Assembly (NCBI RefSeq): GCF_014636495.1
Contig: NZ_BMEM01000007.1
Span: forward strand, 1-64,000
Length of the DNA: 64,000 nt
Direction of reading: 5' to 3'
Source of the DNA: Ornithinimicrobium tianjinense
GTDB lineage: Bacteria > Actinomycetota > Actinomycetes > Actinomycetales > Dermatophilaceae
In this document: positions 51,671 to 60,055 of the stretch, piece by piece
Layout: each line of letters opens with the position of its first letter
How positions within the stretch are numbered: position 1 is the stretch's first letter
Translations under genes and position numbers: made by a program
The notes under the pieces: model-generated
Databases searched by the model: none
Told to the model about the DNA's origin: nothing
What the model saw: only the letters and a program-made list of their open reading frames with translations

Positions 51671-52863
51671 GAGGTGATCTTGGTCGCGACGCGCTGGCCG
51701 AGCGACTGCCACTCCTGCCTGTCCATACTCGCGTACTGCGGCCACGCCTGGCCCAGTGTCCGCCGTAGAGTCTCGTCGTCGTTCGCCTCAGCCGCGAGCC
51801 AGTGAGCAACCGCCCGGCGCTCGTCCATGTCAGGGCTGTCCGCCAGATCCTGTTCGTAGCACGTGTAGGGCCCCAGCATCGCGTCAGCGAGTTCAAGCGG
51901 AGGAACCCCGCTCGCCGCGGCGGTGCGGGTCGCGAGACGCACCCGTAGAACGCCATCATCCGCAGACTCGACGTCAGCCGCGTTCTGCTCGATCCTGGAT
52001 ACCGCCACCGGTATCCTCTCCTCCGTGGCCAGCGCCTTGATCCGCGCCGCGGCTCCTGCCGTGACATCGCGCCACTGCGGGTATTGGGGGAAGCTGCAGA
52101 CCACCGGGTCCGTTGCGACACACTCCGTGGGCAGGGACGCCTGCTGAAGAGTGCGCCCCGGCAACACCTGTGCGACGACGACGAGCGCCAGCAAGACGCC
52201 CAGGAGCGACCATCGCCCCGGGCGCGCCTGGAGTCCGAGGACGGTCGTTCCGGCCAGGACCAGGCTTGCGAGAACCACGGTGGCCAGCGAGGAGGTCCAC
52301 GTGGCTTCTACAGGTGTGGTGCCCGCGAGCACGAGTGAGGCTCCGAGCGCATACAGCGCTGACGGCGCAAGGATGATGAGAAGCAGGAGGAGGAGCCCGG
52401 CGAGGACCGGGGCGATGCGCGGCCCCACCTCAGTTCGCGCGACGGCAACCGACATGCCGGCCGTCAGCCAGAGCCAGGCAACCTGGACGGCGGTGTACGC
52501 GGCGAGGCTCGTCAGGTCGGCGGCCCAGTCTCGGGTCCAGAGCACGATCGCCAGGCACATGAGGATCGGTGCCAGCGGCGGGACGAGCAGAAGGACGGCG
52601 ACCCACCTCGCGCGCCACCGGACGGGCTCCGCAGGGCCCAGATGTTCCAGGACTGCTGGCCGTTGGACGTGCAGGAGCGTCCACGTGGTCACGACTGCAA
52701 GCACGGGAAGCACCAGATAGAGCAGCGAAGCGGCCTGGTCGAGCACGGACACGGCGTCCTGGCTGATCGAACCCGGACGTGACAGCGCTCCCCCGGTCAA
52801 CGCGGCCGTTGCCGCGAGCAGGAGGAGCAGGGCCGCGGGGTGTCGCCTTGCCTTCGCGATCAC
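51658..52863 (-). CDS. Permease-like membrane protein with large extracytoplasmic domain
   Basis: A 401-residue protein. Six hydrophobic segments in the first 230 residues (AALLLLLAATAALTGG, YLVLPVLAVVTTWTLL, WVAVLLLVPPLAPILMCLAIVLW and others) are followed by a roughly 170-residue hydrophilic domain containing four Cys (ECVATDPVVCSFPQYPQW, GPYTCYEQDL, TKITSCLG), possibly two disulfides. Not a recognised family. ATG 52863 overlaps the ATPase stop (ATGA), so it is probably the transporter's membrane subunit. Confidence 0.8.
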   Translation of the reverse strand: MIAKARRHPAALLLLLAATAALTGGALSRPGSISQDAVSVLDQAASLLYLVLPVLAVVTTWTLLHVQRPAVLEHLGPAEPVRWRARWVAVLLLVPPLAPILMCLAIVLWTRDWAADLTSLAAYTAVQVAWLWLTAGMSVAVARTEVGPRIAPVLAGLLLLLLIILAPSALYALGASLVLAGTTPVEATWTSSLATVVLASLVLAGTTVLGLQARPGRWSLLGVLLALVVVAQVLPGRTLQQASLPTECVATDPVVCSFPQYPQWRDVTAGAAARIKALATEERIPVAVSRIEQNAADVESADDGVLRVRLATRTAAASGVPPLELADAMLGPYTCYEQDLADSPDMDERRAVAHWLAAEANDDETLRRTLGQAWPQYASMDRQEWQSLGQRVATKITSCLG

Positions 52864-53570
52864 TGCCTCGTCACCGCCAGTGACTGCAGTAGGGCATCCA
52901 CCTGCGCGAGCCGCTCCGCCGCGGGGATGGACGTCAATGCCACATCCGCTACGAGTTCTCCCGACCTGAGCACGAGAAGGCGCTCTGCCCAGTCGGCGAC
53001 GTCCTCCAGGATGTGCGTGCTGACCACGGTCAGTGTTCCGGTGGGTCGCTGGTGCAGGAAGTCACGAATTCCGCGACGCTGGACCGGATCCAGACCTGCC
53101 GTGGGTTCATCGAGAAGCAGGATCTCGGGACGATGGACGAGCGCCATGGCACAGGCAAGCCTGCGACTCTGACCCCCGGAGAGCCTGCTCGCCCGCCGTC
53201 CTGCCTCACCTTCAAGGTCGACCGCCGCCAGGGCCGAGGAGACCCACTCCTCCCGACGCTGCGGAGCGACCTTCTTGAGATCGGCAGCCGCGGCCACGCA
53301 CTCTCGGACCGAGACCAGGCCGGGGTGAGCCACCTGCTGCGGGACGTAGCCGGTGAGCGTCGGCGGCAGATGCGCCATCGGCCGACCATCGAAGAGCAGA
53401 GTGCCCCGAAACGTCAGGCGCCCGGCGAGGGACTCGATCAGCGTGGACTTTCCCGCACCGTTGAGCCCGATCAGCCCCACTCGTGAAGCTCCGAGGTCTG
53501 CCGTCACGGGACCCAGGGTGAAGCGGTGGCGACGAACCTCGATGCCTTCGAGACGGACAGTCGTGGTGAT
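52860..53570 (-). CDS. ABC transporter ATP-binding protein with apparent ATC start
   Basis: A 236-residue ATPase: Walker A GLNGAGKSTLIE, Q-loop GYVPQQ, signature RLSGGQSRRLACAMAL, Walker B ILLLDEPTAGLDP, switch His in VVSTHILEDVADW. This is the exporter-type single-domain pattern. The natural start appears to be ATC 53570-53568 (ITTTVRLEG), 6 nt after AAAGGA; no ATG/GTG/TTG exists there in frame. The only upstream start (GTG 53702) lies inside the inserted IS21 end. The original ATG may have mutated, or ATC may be used. Coupled to the two membrane genes downstream. Confidence 0.82.
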   Translation of the reverse strand: MTTTVRLEGIEVRRHRFTLGPVTADLGASRVGLIGLNGAGKSTLIESLAGRLTFRGTLLFDGRPMAHLPPTLTGYVPQQVAHPGLVSVRECVAAAADLKKVAPQRREEWVSSALAAVDLEGEAGRRASRLSGGQSRRLACAMALVHRPEILLLDEPTAGLDPVQRRGIRDFLHQRPTGTLTVVSTHILEDVADWAERLLVLRSGELVADVALTSIPAAERLAQVDALLQSLAVTRQ

Positions 53571-53598
53571 GGCAGTTCCTTTCAGCCAGCAGTGGGCC

Positions 53599-53633
53599 GC
53601 CCCGACGAACCCCGGGGCGACCCACGTCGGGGC
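53599..53633. terminator. Hairpin between IS21 end and ABC operon
   Basis: GCCCCGAC (53599-53606) pairs with GTCGGGGC (53626-53633) around a GC-rich 19-nt loop. It could stop transcription leaving the IS or act as a leader hairpin of the ABC operon. Confidence 0.4.
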
Positions 53634-53728
53634 GTGCTCAGTCGGGAACCTTGTCGGCGGCGCTTGAAAACTGAGCAGGTACGGCGCTCGAAAAGTGAGC
53701 ACTCTTCGACGATTGGAGTGTGATCACC

Positions 53729-54931
53729 ATGGAGGACTGGGCGCTGATCAGGAGGCTGGCCGCCGAGGGCGTGCCGAAGGCCGCGATCGCCAGGAGGTTG
53801 GGCATCGCGAGGAACACGGTGGCTGCGGCCGTGGCCTCCGAGGGTCCGCCGAAGTACGAACGCAAGCGGGGCCCGACGTCGTTCACGCCGTACGAGGCTC
53901 GGGTGCGTCAGCTGCTGGCGGACACCCCGGACATGCCCGCGACGGTGCTGGCCGAGCGGGTCGGGTGGACCGGCTCGATCCGCTGGTTCCGGGACAACGT
54001 CAACCGGATCCGGGCTGACCATCGCCCGATCGACCCGGCGGACCGGTTGACGTGGGCGGCCGGGGACGTGGCGCAGTGCGACCTGTGGTTCCCGCCTCGC
54101 AAGATCCTGCTCGAGGACGGTTCGCGCACGCTGCTGCCGGTGCTGGTCATGACGTGCGGGTACTCGCGGTTCATGCTCGCCCGGATGATCCCGACCCGTA
54201 AGACACCTGACCTGCTCCTGGGCACGTGGTCGTTGCTGGAGGAGCTGGGGCGGGTGCCGCGCCGGTTGATCTGGGACAACGAGCCCGGCATCGGACGCCG
54301 CACGGTCACCGAGCCGGTGGCGGTGTTCGCCGGGACGCTGGCGACGAAGGTGGTGCTGCTGCCGCCGAAGGATCCGGAGTCCAAGGGCATCGTCGAGCGG
54401 CGCAACGGCTTCTTCGAGACCTCCTTCATGCCCGGTCGGCACTTCGAGTCACCCGCGGACTTCAACGCCCAGTTCACCGACTGGCTGACCACGGCCAACG
54501 CCCGGGTGGTGCGCACGATCAAGGCGCGCCCGAGCGAGCTGCTGGCGGCGGACAAGGAGGCGATGCTGGCCCTGCCGCCGGCGGTGCTGCACCTGGGCTG
54601 GCGCAACCACGTCCGCCTGGGCCGCGACTACTACGTGCGCGTCGACACCTGCGACTACTCCGTCGATCCTCGTGCGATCGGCGCCCGCGTTGACGTGGCC
54701 GCCGACCTCGAGGTCGTCCGGGTCCGCCACGGCGGACGGCTGGTCGCCGAGCACCCGCGCCGCTGGGCCCGGAGCATGACGGTGACCGACCCCGCCCACG
54801 TCGCGACCGCCGCCGCGCTGCGGCACGACTACCAGCACCCCACCCTACCGGGCTCCACGGATGAGGGCATGGTGCGGGACCTGGCCGACTACGACCGTGC
54901 CTTCGGGCTGGGCGAGGTGAGCCAACCATGA
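53729..54931 (+). CDS. istA: IS21-type transposase IstA
   Basis: A 400-residue transposase. The N-terminal HTH (MEDWALIRRLAAEGVPKAAIARRLGIARNTV) binds the ends; the DDE core is Asp in AQCDLWFPP, Asp in LIWDNEPGIG and Glu in ESKGIVERRNGFFE. ATG 53729 is preferred to GTG 53720 because GGAG (53715-53718) is well spaced. It appears intact. Confidence 0.93.
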   Translation: MEDWALIRRLAAEGVPKAAIARRLGIARNTVAAAVASEGPPKYERKRGPTSFTPYEARVRQLLADTPDMPATVLAERVGWTGSIRWFRDNVNRIRADHRPIDPADRLTWAAGDVAQCDLWFPPRKILLEDGSRTLLPVLVMTCGYSRFMLARMIPTRKTPDLLLGTWSLLEELGRVPRRLIWDNEPGIGRRTVTEPVAVFAGTLATKVVLLPPKDPESKGIVERRNGFFETSFMPGRHFESPADFNAQFTDWLTTANARVVRTIKARPSELLAADKEAMLALPPAVLHLGWRNHVRLGRDYYVRVDTCDYSVDPRAIGARVDVAADLEVVRVRHGGRLVAEHPRRWARSMTVTDPAHVATAAALRHDYQHPTLPGSTDEGMVRDLADYDRAFGLGEVSQP

Positions 54932-55728
54932 CACCCAAGACCTCGGCCGGGACCGAGACGCTGAAGCAGATCACCCACCTGGCCGCCGCGCTGAAGGCGC
55001 CGCGGATCACCGAGGCCGCCGCCCGCCTGGCCGACCACGCACGCGACACCGGATGGACCCACGAGGACTACCTGGCCGCGGTCCTGGAACGCGAGGTCGC
55101 CGCCCGCAACGCCTCCGGCGCCCGGCTACGGATCCGCGCCGCCGGCTTCGGCGCGGTCAAGACCCTGGACGACTTCGACTTCGACCACCAACCCACCGCC
55201 CGCACCCCCATCCAGGCCCTCGCCTCCGGGGCCTACCTGGTCGAGCACCGCAACGTCGTCCTGCTCGGCCCACCGGGCACCGGCAAGACCCACCTCGCCA
55301 CCGCCCTCGGCGTCGCCGCCGCCCGGCAAGGCCACCGGGTGCTCTTCGCCACCGCCACCGACTGGGTCACCCGCCTGTCCGAGGCCCACGACCGCGGCCG
55401 CCTGGCCGCCGAGCTCACCCGGCTACGCCGGTACGGGCTGATCATCGTCGACGAGGTCGGCTACCTACCCTTCGAGCAGGACGCCGCCAACCTCTTCTTC
55501 CAGCTCGTCTCCTCCCGCTACGAGCACGCCTCCCTCATCCTGACGTCCAACCTGCCGTTCAGCTCCTGGGCCGGCGTCTTCGGCGACCAGGTCGTCGCCG
55601 CCGCGATGATCGACCGCATCGTCCACCACGCCGACGTCATCGCCCTCAAAGGCGCCTCCTACCGGCTCCGCGACCGCGGCGTCGAGACCCTTCCCAGCAT
55701 CAAGGCCGAGCAAGAAGCCCTAGACTGA
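54928..55728 (+). CDS. istB: IS21-type helper ATPase IstB
   Basis: A 266-residue AAA+ ATPase: Walker A LLGPPGTGKTHLATAL, Walker B LIIVDEVGYLPF, sensor LILTSNLPFSSW. It regulates IstA activity and target choice. ATG overlaps the istA stop (ATGA). Intact. Confidence 0.95.
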   Translation: MTPKTSAGTETLKQITHLAAALKAPRITEAAARLADHARDTGWTHEDYLAAVLEREVAARNASGARLRIRAAGFGAVKTLDDFDFDHQPTARTPIQALASGAYLVEHRNVVLLGPPGTGKTHLATALGVAAARQGHRVLFATATDWVTRLSEAHDRGRLAAELTRLRRYGLIIVDEVGYLPFEQDAANLFFQLVSSRYEHASLILTSNLPFSSWAGVFGDQVVAAAMIDRIVHHADVIALKGASYRLRDRGVETLPSIKAEQEALD

Positions 55729-55811
55729 ACCTGCTCATTCTTCGACCGCCGAAACTGCTCAGTTTTCGAGCGCCGTCGACACGCACGCGTTCTCCGGGTA
55801 TGGCGTGCACG

Positions 55812-55831
55812 AGCCACTCCGGTGAGTGGCT
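55812..55831. terminator. Short terminator-like hairpin
   Basis: AGCCACTC (55812-55819) pairs with GAGTGGCT (55824-55831), loop CGGT. Between the IS and the MMPL gene end. Confidence 0.45.
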
Positions 55832-55851
55832 TGCGCACAACATCCGATCGG

Positions 55852-55931
55852 CCTCACTGCCTCACAACAACCTCACAACCTCACCGCCTCACCGCCTCAC
55901 AGCCTCACTGCCTCACAGCCTCACAGCCTCA
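55852..55931. repeat. 9-bp tandem repeat array
   Basis: About nine degenerate copies of CCTCACAGC (variants CCTCACTGC, CCTCACCGC, CCTCACAAC). Directly downstream of the MMPL stop codon (55942-55940). Confidence 0.88.
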
Positions 55932-55939
55932 GGCCCACG

Positions 55940-57970
55940 TCAGCCGACGCGCCGTGGCCACCAGAAACGCTCGCCGAGCACGCGCACGATCGCCGGGACG
56001 AGGATCGTGCGGACCACGAGAGTGTCGAGCAGCACGCCGATGCAGATCACCACGCCGATCTGGGCCAGCACGACGAGCGGCAGCACGCCGAGCACCGCGA
56101 AGACCGCCGCCAGCAGGATGCCGGCGCTGGTGATGACGCCGCCGGTGGCGCCGAGGGCGCGCAGCACGCCGTCCCGGGTACCGTGACCGCGCGCCTCCTC
56201 CAGGGTCCGGGTGATGAGGAAGATGTTGTAGTCCACGCCCAGGGCGACGAGGAAGAGGAAGGCGAGCAGCGGCATGCTCGCGTCGATCGCCGAGAAGCCG
56301 AAGACCCCGGTGAAGAGCCACCATGACACGCCCAGCGCGGCGGCGAAGGTCGCGACGACCGAGGTCACGAGGATGAGGGGCGCCAGCACCGACCGCAGGA
56401 GCAGCATCAGGGCCCCGAGCACGAGCACGAGGATGAGCGGCATGACCACCCACCGGTCCCGGACGCTGCCCGCGTCGGCGTCGAGCGCTGACGCCTCGCC
56501 GCCGGTGACGTAGGCGTCGGCGGCCAGGTCGGCGTCGTCCAGCGACGCACGGACGGCCTCGACGGTCGCCACCGCCGCCTCGCTCCCGGGCTCGGCGCCG
56601 AGGACCAGCCGCACCTGCGCGATGCCCTCCACCGGCGGGACCGCGCTCGCCGACGTCACGCCGTCCACCTCGCCGAGCGTGGCCGCCAGGCGCTCGACCT
56701 CGGCCACGTCGTCGGACCGCGTCACGACCAGGAGCGGGTCCGCGGTGCCCGCCGGGAAGGACTCGGCCAGCCGCTCCGCCGCGGAGATCGCCTCAGGGGT
56801 GTCGAGGAACTGGTCCTCGGGCGCGAGGCCGCTGCGCAACTGGGTGAGCCCGAACGCCATACCGGCCAGGAGGAGGAGGGTCGCCGCGATGGAGGCCGCC
56901 GGCGCCTTGGCGACGGCATCGCCCACGCGGCGCCAGACGGAGCGCGACTCGCTGAGCACAGCCTGACCCTGCCGGGGCACGAGCGGCCAGAACACCCAGC
57001 GCCCCAGCCCCACCAGCGCCCCCGGCAGCAGACCCAGCACCCCGATCGCCGCGACGACCACACCCACGGCGCACGCCAGGCCCAGGCCGCGGGTCGTGGG
57101 GAAGACGGAGAGCAGCAGGCACAGCACGCCCACGACGACGGTGCTGGCGCTGGCGAGGATCGCCTCGGAGGCGCGCCGCAGGGCGACGGCCATCGCCTCG
57201 TGCCGGGAGGCGTGCGTCCGCAGCTCGTCCCGGTAACGGGAGATGAGCAGGAGCGCGTAGTTGGTCCCGGCGCCGAACACGAGCACGGACAGGATGCCGA
57301 TGGTCGACTCGTCCCACGGCACGCCCGCGAGGCACAGGACGTGCGTGGCCGCGACGGCGGCGACCTGGTCGGCCACCCCGACCACCGCGAGCGGCACGAT
57401 CCAGAGCACCGGGCTGCGGTAGGTCAGGATGAGCAGCACCGCGACCACGCTCGCGGTCACCGCGAGCAGGGTGATGTCGGCGCCGTCGAAGACCGACGCC
57501 AGGTCGGCCTGGATGGCCGCCGGCCCGGTGACCTGGGCGGTGACACCCTCCGGGACGGCCGCGTCGAGGTCGCTGCGCAGCTGCGCGACGGTCTCCGCAG
57601 CCACCGTCGCCGAGGCCGAGTCCACCGTCACCACGCCGAGCGCAGCCGTCCCGTCCTCTGACGGGACCACCGGCGCCCCCTCGGCGCCGCCGACCCCTGC
57701 CATCACCTCACCCAGCCGCGGGAGGTCCTGGGCGATGCCACCCTCGTCACGGGTGAAGAGCACGATCGCCGCGCTGCTCCCCTCGTCGGGCAGCTCCTGG
57801 AGGAGCGCCTGCCCCTCGGTGCTCTCGAAGCCCACGGGGAGAGTGGCCAGCGGGTCGGGGTCCCGCTCAGCCTGCCCCACAGCCCCCACGAGGAGCCCGC
57901 CGAGCAGCAGGCCGAGGACCGCCAGCACCCAGCTGCGCCGCCCGGTCAGCAGCGCCACCACTCTGTCCAT
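55940..57970 (-). CDS. MMPL/RND-family membrane transporter
   Basis: A 676-residue MmpL/YdfJ-like exporter with 12 TM helices in two halves, each following a periplasmic porter domain. FLFLVALGVDYNIFLITRTLEEA and VFGAGTNYALLLISRYRDELRTHA contain the conserved TM4/TM10 Asp/Tyr/Asn proton-relay region. It exports lipids or hydrophobic compounds. ATG 57970 has GGAAGGACGGCG upstream. Divergent from a MarR regulator with shared operators. Confidence 0.92.
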   Translation of the reverse strand: MDRVVALLTGRRSWVLAVLGLLLGGLLVGAVGQAERDPDPLATLPVGFESTEGQALLQELPDEGSSAAIVLFTRDEGGIAQDLPRLGEVMAGVGGAEGAPVVPSEDGTAALGVVTVDSASATVAAETVAQLRSDLDAAVPEGVTAQVTGPAAIQADLASVFDGADITLLAVTASVVAVLLILTYRSPVLWIVPLAVVGVADQVAAVAATHVLCLAGVPWDESTIGILSVLVFGAGTNYALLLISRYRDELRTHASRHEAMAVALRRASEAILASASTVVVGVLCLLLSVFPTTRGLGLACAVGVVVAAIGVLGLLPGALVGLGRWVFWPLVPRQGQAVLSESRSVWRRVGDAVAKAPAASIAATLLLLAGMAFGLTQLRSGLAPEDQFLDTPEAISAAERLAESFPAGTADPLLVVTRSDDVAEVERLAATLGEVDGVTSASAVPPVEGIAQVRLVLGAEPGSEAAVATVEAVRASLDDADLAADAYVTGGEASALDADAGSVRDRWVVMPLILVLVLGALMLLLRSVLAPLILVTSVVATFAAALGVSWWLFTGVFGFSAIDASMPLLAFLFLVALGVDYNIFLITRTLEEARGHGTRDGVLRALGATGGVITSAGILLAAVFAVLGVLPLVVLAQIGVVICIGVLLDTLVVRTILVPAIVRVLGERFWWPRRVG

Positions 57971-57987
57971 CGCCGTCCTTCCGCTAC

Positions 57988-58030
57988 CATCTGGTGATAA
58001 GCAACCAGATGACTAAGTAAGTGAGTTAGT
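57988..58030. promoter_or_regulatory. Two inverted repeats between MMPL and marR genes
   Basis: CATCTGGT (57988-57995) and ACCAGATG (58004-58011) form a perfect 8-bp dyad with spacer GATAAGCA. ACTAA (58012-58016) and TTAGT (58026-58030) form a second. Both lie in the 62-bp divergent intergenic region and are the expected MarR binding sites. Confidence 0.65.
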
Positions 58031-58032
58031 TC

Positions 58033-58488
58033 GTGACCGAGAGTAGCACGCGCTGGGTCGGGTCGTGGCAGCGCAGCAGCACCCTCGACGCCCTGCGCTC
58101 CCTGCTCGACGTCAGCGCGCGCGCCACCCCCGCCCTGGCCCGCCGCGCCGGGCTCAACCACACCGAGATGGCGGTCCTCGAGCACCTCATGGAGACGCCC
58201 GCCGGCCCCAGCGAGCTCGCCCAGCGCCTGGGCGTGACCACCGCTGCGGCCAGCGGCATTGTCGACCGGCTCGTCGCCCACGGGCATGTCGTCCGCGAGC
58301 CGCACCCCAGCGACCGGCGGCGCACCGTCGTGGCCGTGACACCGAGCGGTCGCGAGGAGCTGCTGGGCCACCTCATGCCGATGTTCATCGAGCTCGCTCG
58401 CCTCGACGCCGGCCTCACGGAGGAGGAGCGTCCCATCGTCGAGCGCTTCCTGCGCGAGGCCGAGCGGGCGGTCTCCAGGCTGCTCTGA
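58033..58488 (+). CDS. MarR-family regulator (divergent from MMPL)
   Basis: A 151-residue winged-helix regulator (LNHTEMAVLEHLMETPAGPSELAQRLGVTTAAASGIVDRLVAHGHVVREPHPSDRRR, quoted by its LAQRLGVTTAAASGIVDRL recognition part). Start GTG 58033. Probably represses the divergent MMPL exporter. Confidence 0.92.
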   Translation: MTESSTRWVGSWQRSSTLDALRSLLDVSARATPALARRAGLNHTEMAVLEHLMETPAGPSELAQRLGVTTAAASGIVDRLVAHGHVVREPHPSDRRRTVVAVTPSGREELLGHLMPMFIELARLDAGLTEEERPIVERFLREAERAVSRLL

Positions 58489-58508
58489 ATAACGCCTATC
58501 CTGAAGGG

Positions 58509-59036
58509 GTGACCCCGTCCCACGACGTCGCCCCGACCGGCCGCCCCGTCACCGCCGTCACGGTGTCGGACCGCAGCTCCGACGGCCGGCGCGAGGACGA
58601 GTCCGGAAAGGTGCTGGTCGCCGCCCTGGAGGCCCTGGGGTATGCCGTGACCGGCCCCGTCGTCGTCCCCGACGGCGTCGACTCCGTGGCCGGCGCGCTC
58701 CGCGAGGCCGTCGCCGCGGGCAGCCGCCTCGTCGTCACCACCGGCGGCACCGGCATGGGCCCGCGCGACCTCACCCCCGAGGGCACGCGTCAGGTCATCA
58801 CCCGCGACAACCCCGGGCTAGCCGAGCTGCTCCGCAGGGAGGGGGCACGCCATACCCCCTTTGCCGCCGCCTCCCGCGGCGTCGTCGGCGTCGTCGACTG
58901 GACCGAGGAGCAGGGCCCCGGCGGGACCCTCGTGGTCAACCTGCCCGGGCGTCCGTCCGCGGTGCAGGAGGGGATGGACGTGATCGGGCCGCTCCTGGCC
59001 CATCTGCTCGACCAGGTCGCCGGGGGTGATCACTGA
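58509..59036 (+). CDS. moaB: MoaB/Mog-like molybdopterin adenylyltransferase
   Basis: A 175-residue MoCF-fold protein with TTGGTGMGPRDLTPEG and NLPGRPSAVQEGMDV, the molybdopterin-binding signatures. Role: adenylation of molybdopterin before Mo insertion (MoaB/Mog class). GTG 58509 has AAGGGG directly upstream; it follows marR by 20 nt. The stop overlaps the proposed moaA start. Confidence 0.9.
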   Translation: MTPSHDVAPTGRPVTAVTVSDRSSDGRREDESGKVLVAALEALGYAVTGPVVVPDGVDSVAGALREAVAAGSRLVVTTGGTGMGPRDLTPEGTRQVITRDNPGLAELLRREGARHTPFAAASRGVVGVVDWTEEQGPGGTLVVNLPGRPSAVQEGMDVIGPLLAHLLDQVAGGDH

Positions 59037-60054
59037 CGTGAGCGCCGACCCCAGGCCGGTCCGCGGTCCGCTCGTCGACAGCTACGGCCGCGTCCACCGC
59101 GACCTGCGCATCTCGGTCACCGACCGGTGCTCGCTGCGCTGCACCTACTGCATGCCCGAGTCCGGTATGCCGTGGCTGCCCCGCGACACCATGCTCACCA
59201 CCCCCGAGCTCGTGCGCCTCGCCGGTGTGGCCGTGTCGCTGGGCATCGAGGAGGTGCGCCTCACCGGCGGCGAGCCGCTCCTGCGGCGCGACCTCGTCGA
59301 GGTCGTCGCCGGCATCGCCGCCCTCGACCCCTCCCCCGAGATCTCGATGACGACCAACGGCGTCGGTCTGGCCAAGGTCGCCGGAGCCCTGCGCGAGGCC
59401 GGCATGACCCGCGTCAACGTCAGCCTCGACACGCTGCGGCGCGAGACCTTCATCGAGCTGGCCAAGCGCGACCGGCTCGGCGACACCCTGGCCGGGATCG
59501 AGGCCGCGGCCCACGCCGGCCTGACGCCGGTCAAGATCAACTCGGTGCTCATGCGCGGCGTCAACGACCACGAGGCCGTCGACCTGCTGGCCTTCGCGCT
59601 CGAGCACGGCTACGAGCAGCGCTTCATCGAGCAGATGCCGCTGGACGCGCAGCACCAGTGGGACCGCAGCCAGATGATCGTCGGCGAGGAGATCCTCGAC
59701 CGGCTGCGCGCCGCCTACGAGCTCACCCCGCTGCCCGACGAGGCCCGCGGCTCCGCACCCGCCGAGCTCTTCCTCGTCGACGGAGGACCCGCCACCGTCG
59801 GCGTCATCGCCTCGGTGACGATGCCGTTCTGCGGCACCTGCGACCGCGTCCGCCTGACCGCCGACGGCCAGGTCCGCAACTGCCTCTTCGCGACCGGCGA
59901 GACCGACCTGCGCGGGCCGCTGCGCGACGGCGCCACCGACGACGAGCTGGCCGACCTCTTCCGTGCCTCGATCGGGGCCAAGCTGCCCGGGCATGCCATC
60001 AACGACCCCACCTTCCTGCAGCCCCCGCGTCCCATGAGCCGGATCGGCGGCTGA
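59026..60054 (+). CDS. moaA: GTP 3',8-cyclase MoaA
   Basis: A 342-residue radical-SAM enzyme starting Mo-cofactor synthesis from GTP. N-terminal cluster CSLRCTYC (CxxxCxxC), GGEPLLRRDL, and the C-terminal second cluster CGTCDRVRLTADGQVRNC. The protein ends in Gly-Gly, required in MoaA. GTG 59026 overlaps moaB; GTG 59038, one base after the moaB stop, is an alternative. Confidence 0.96.
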   Translation: MITDVSADPRPVRGPLVDSYGRVHRDLRISVTDRCSLRCTYCMPESGMPWLPRDTMLTTPELVRLAGVAVSLGIEEVRLTGGEPLLRRDLVEVVAGIAALDPSPEISMTTNGVGLAKVAGALREAGMTRVNVSLDTLRRETFIELAKRDRLGDTLAGIEAAAHAGLTPVKINSVLMRGVNDHEAVDLLAFALEHGYEQRFIEQMPLDAQHQWDRSQMIVGEEILDRLRAAYELTPLPDEARGSAPAELFLVDGGPATVGVIASVTMPFCGTCDRVRLTADGQVRNCLFATGETDLRGPLRDGATDDELADLFRASIGAKLPGHAINDPTFLQPPRPMSRIGG

Positions 60055-60055
60055 G

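Larger units (their letters stand above)
53652..55781 (+). mobile_element. IS21-family insertion sequence (about 2.1 kb)
   Basis: Carries istA and istB. The ends are inverted: left TGTCGGCGGCGCTTGAAAAC and right (complement) TGTCGACGGCGCTCGAAAAC, continuing as TGAGCAG. Each end holds a second internal copy (left 53682-53701 CGGCGCTCGAAAAGTGAGCA; right about 55750-55730 CGGCGGTCGAAGAATGAGCA), as in IS21 multiple terminal repeats. No target duplication is visible at these boundaries, so the exact ends or the insertion history are uncertain. Confidence 0.88.
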
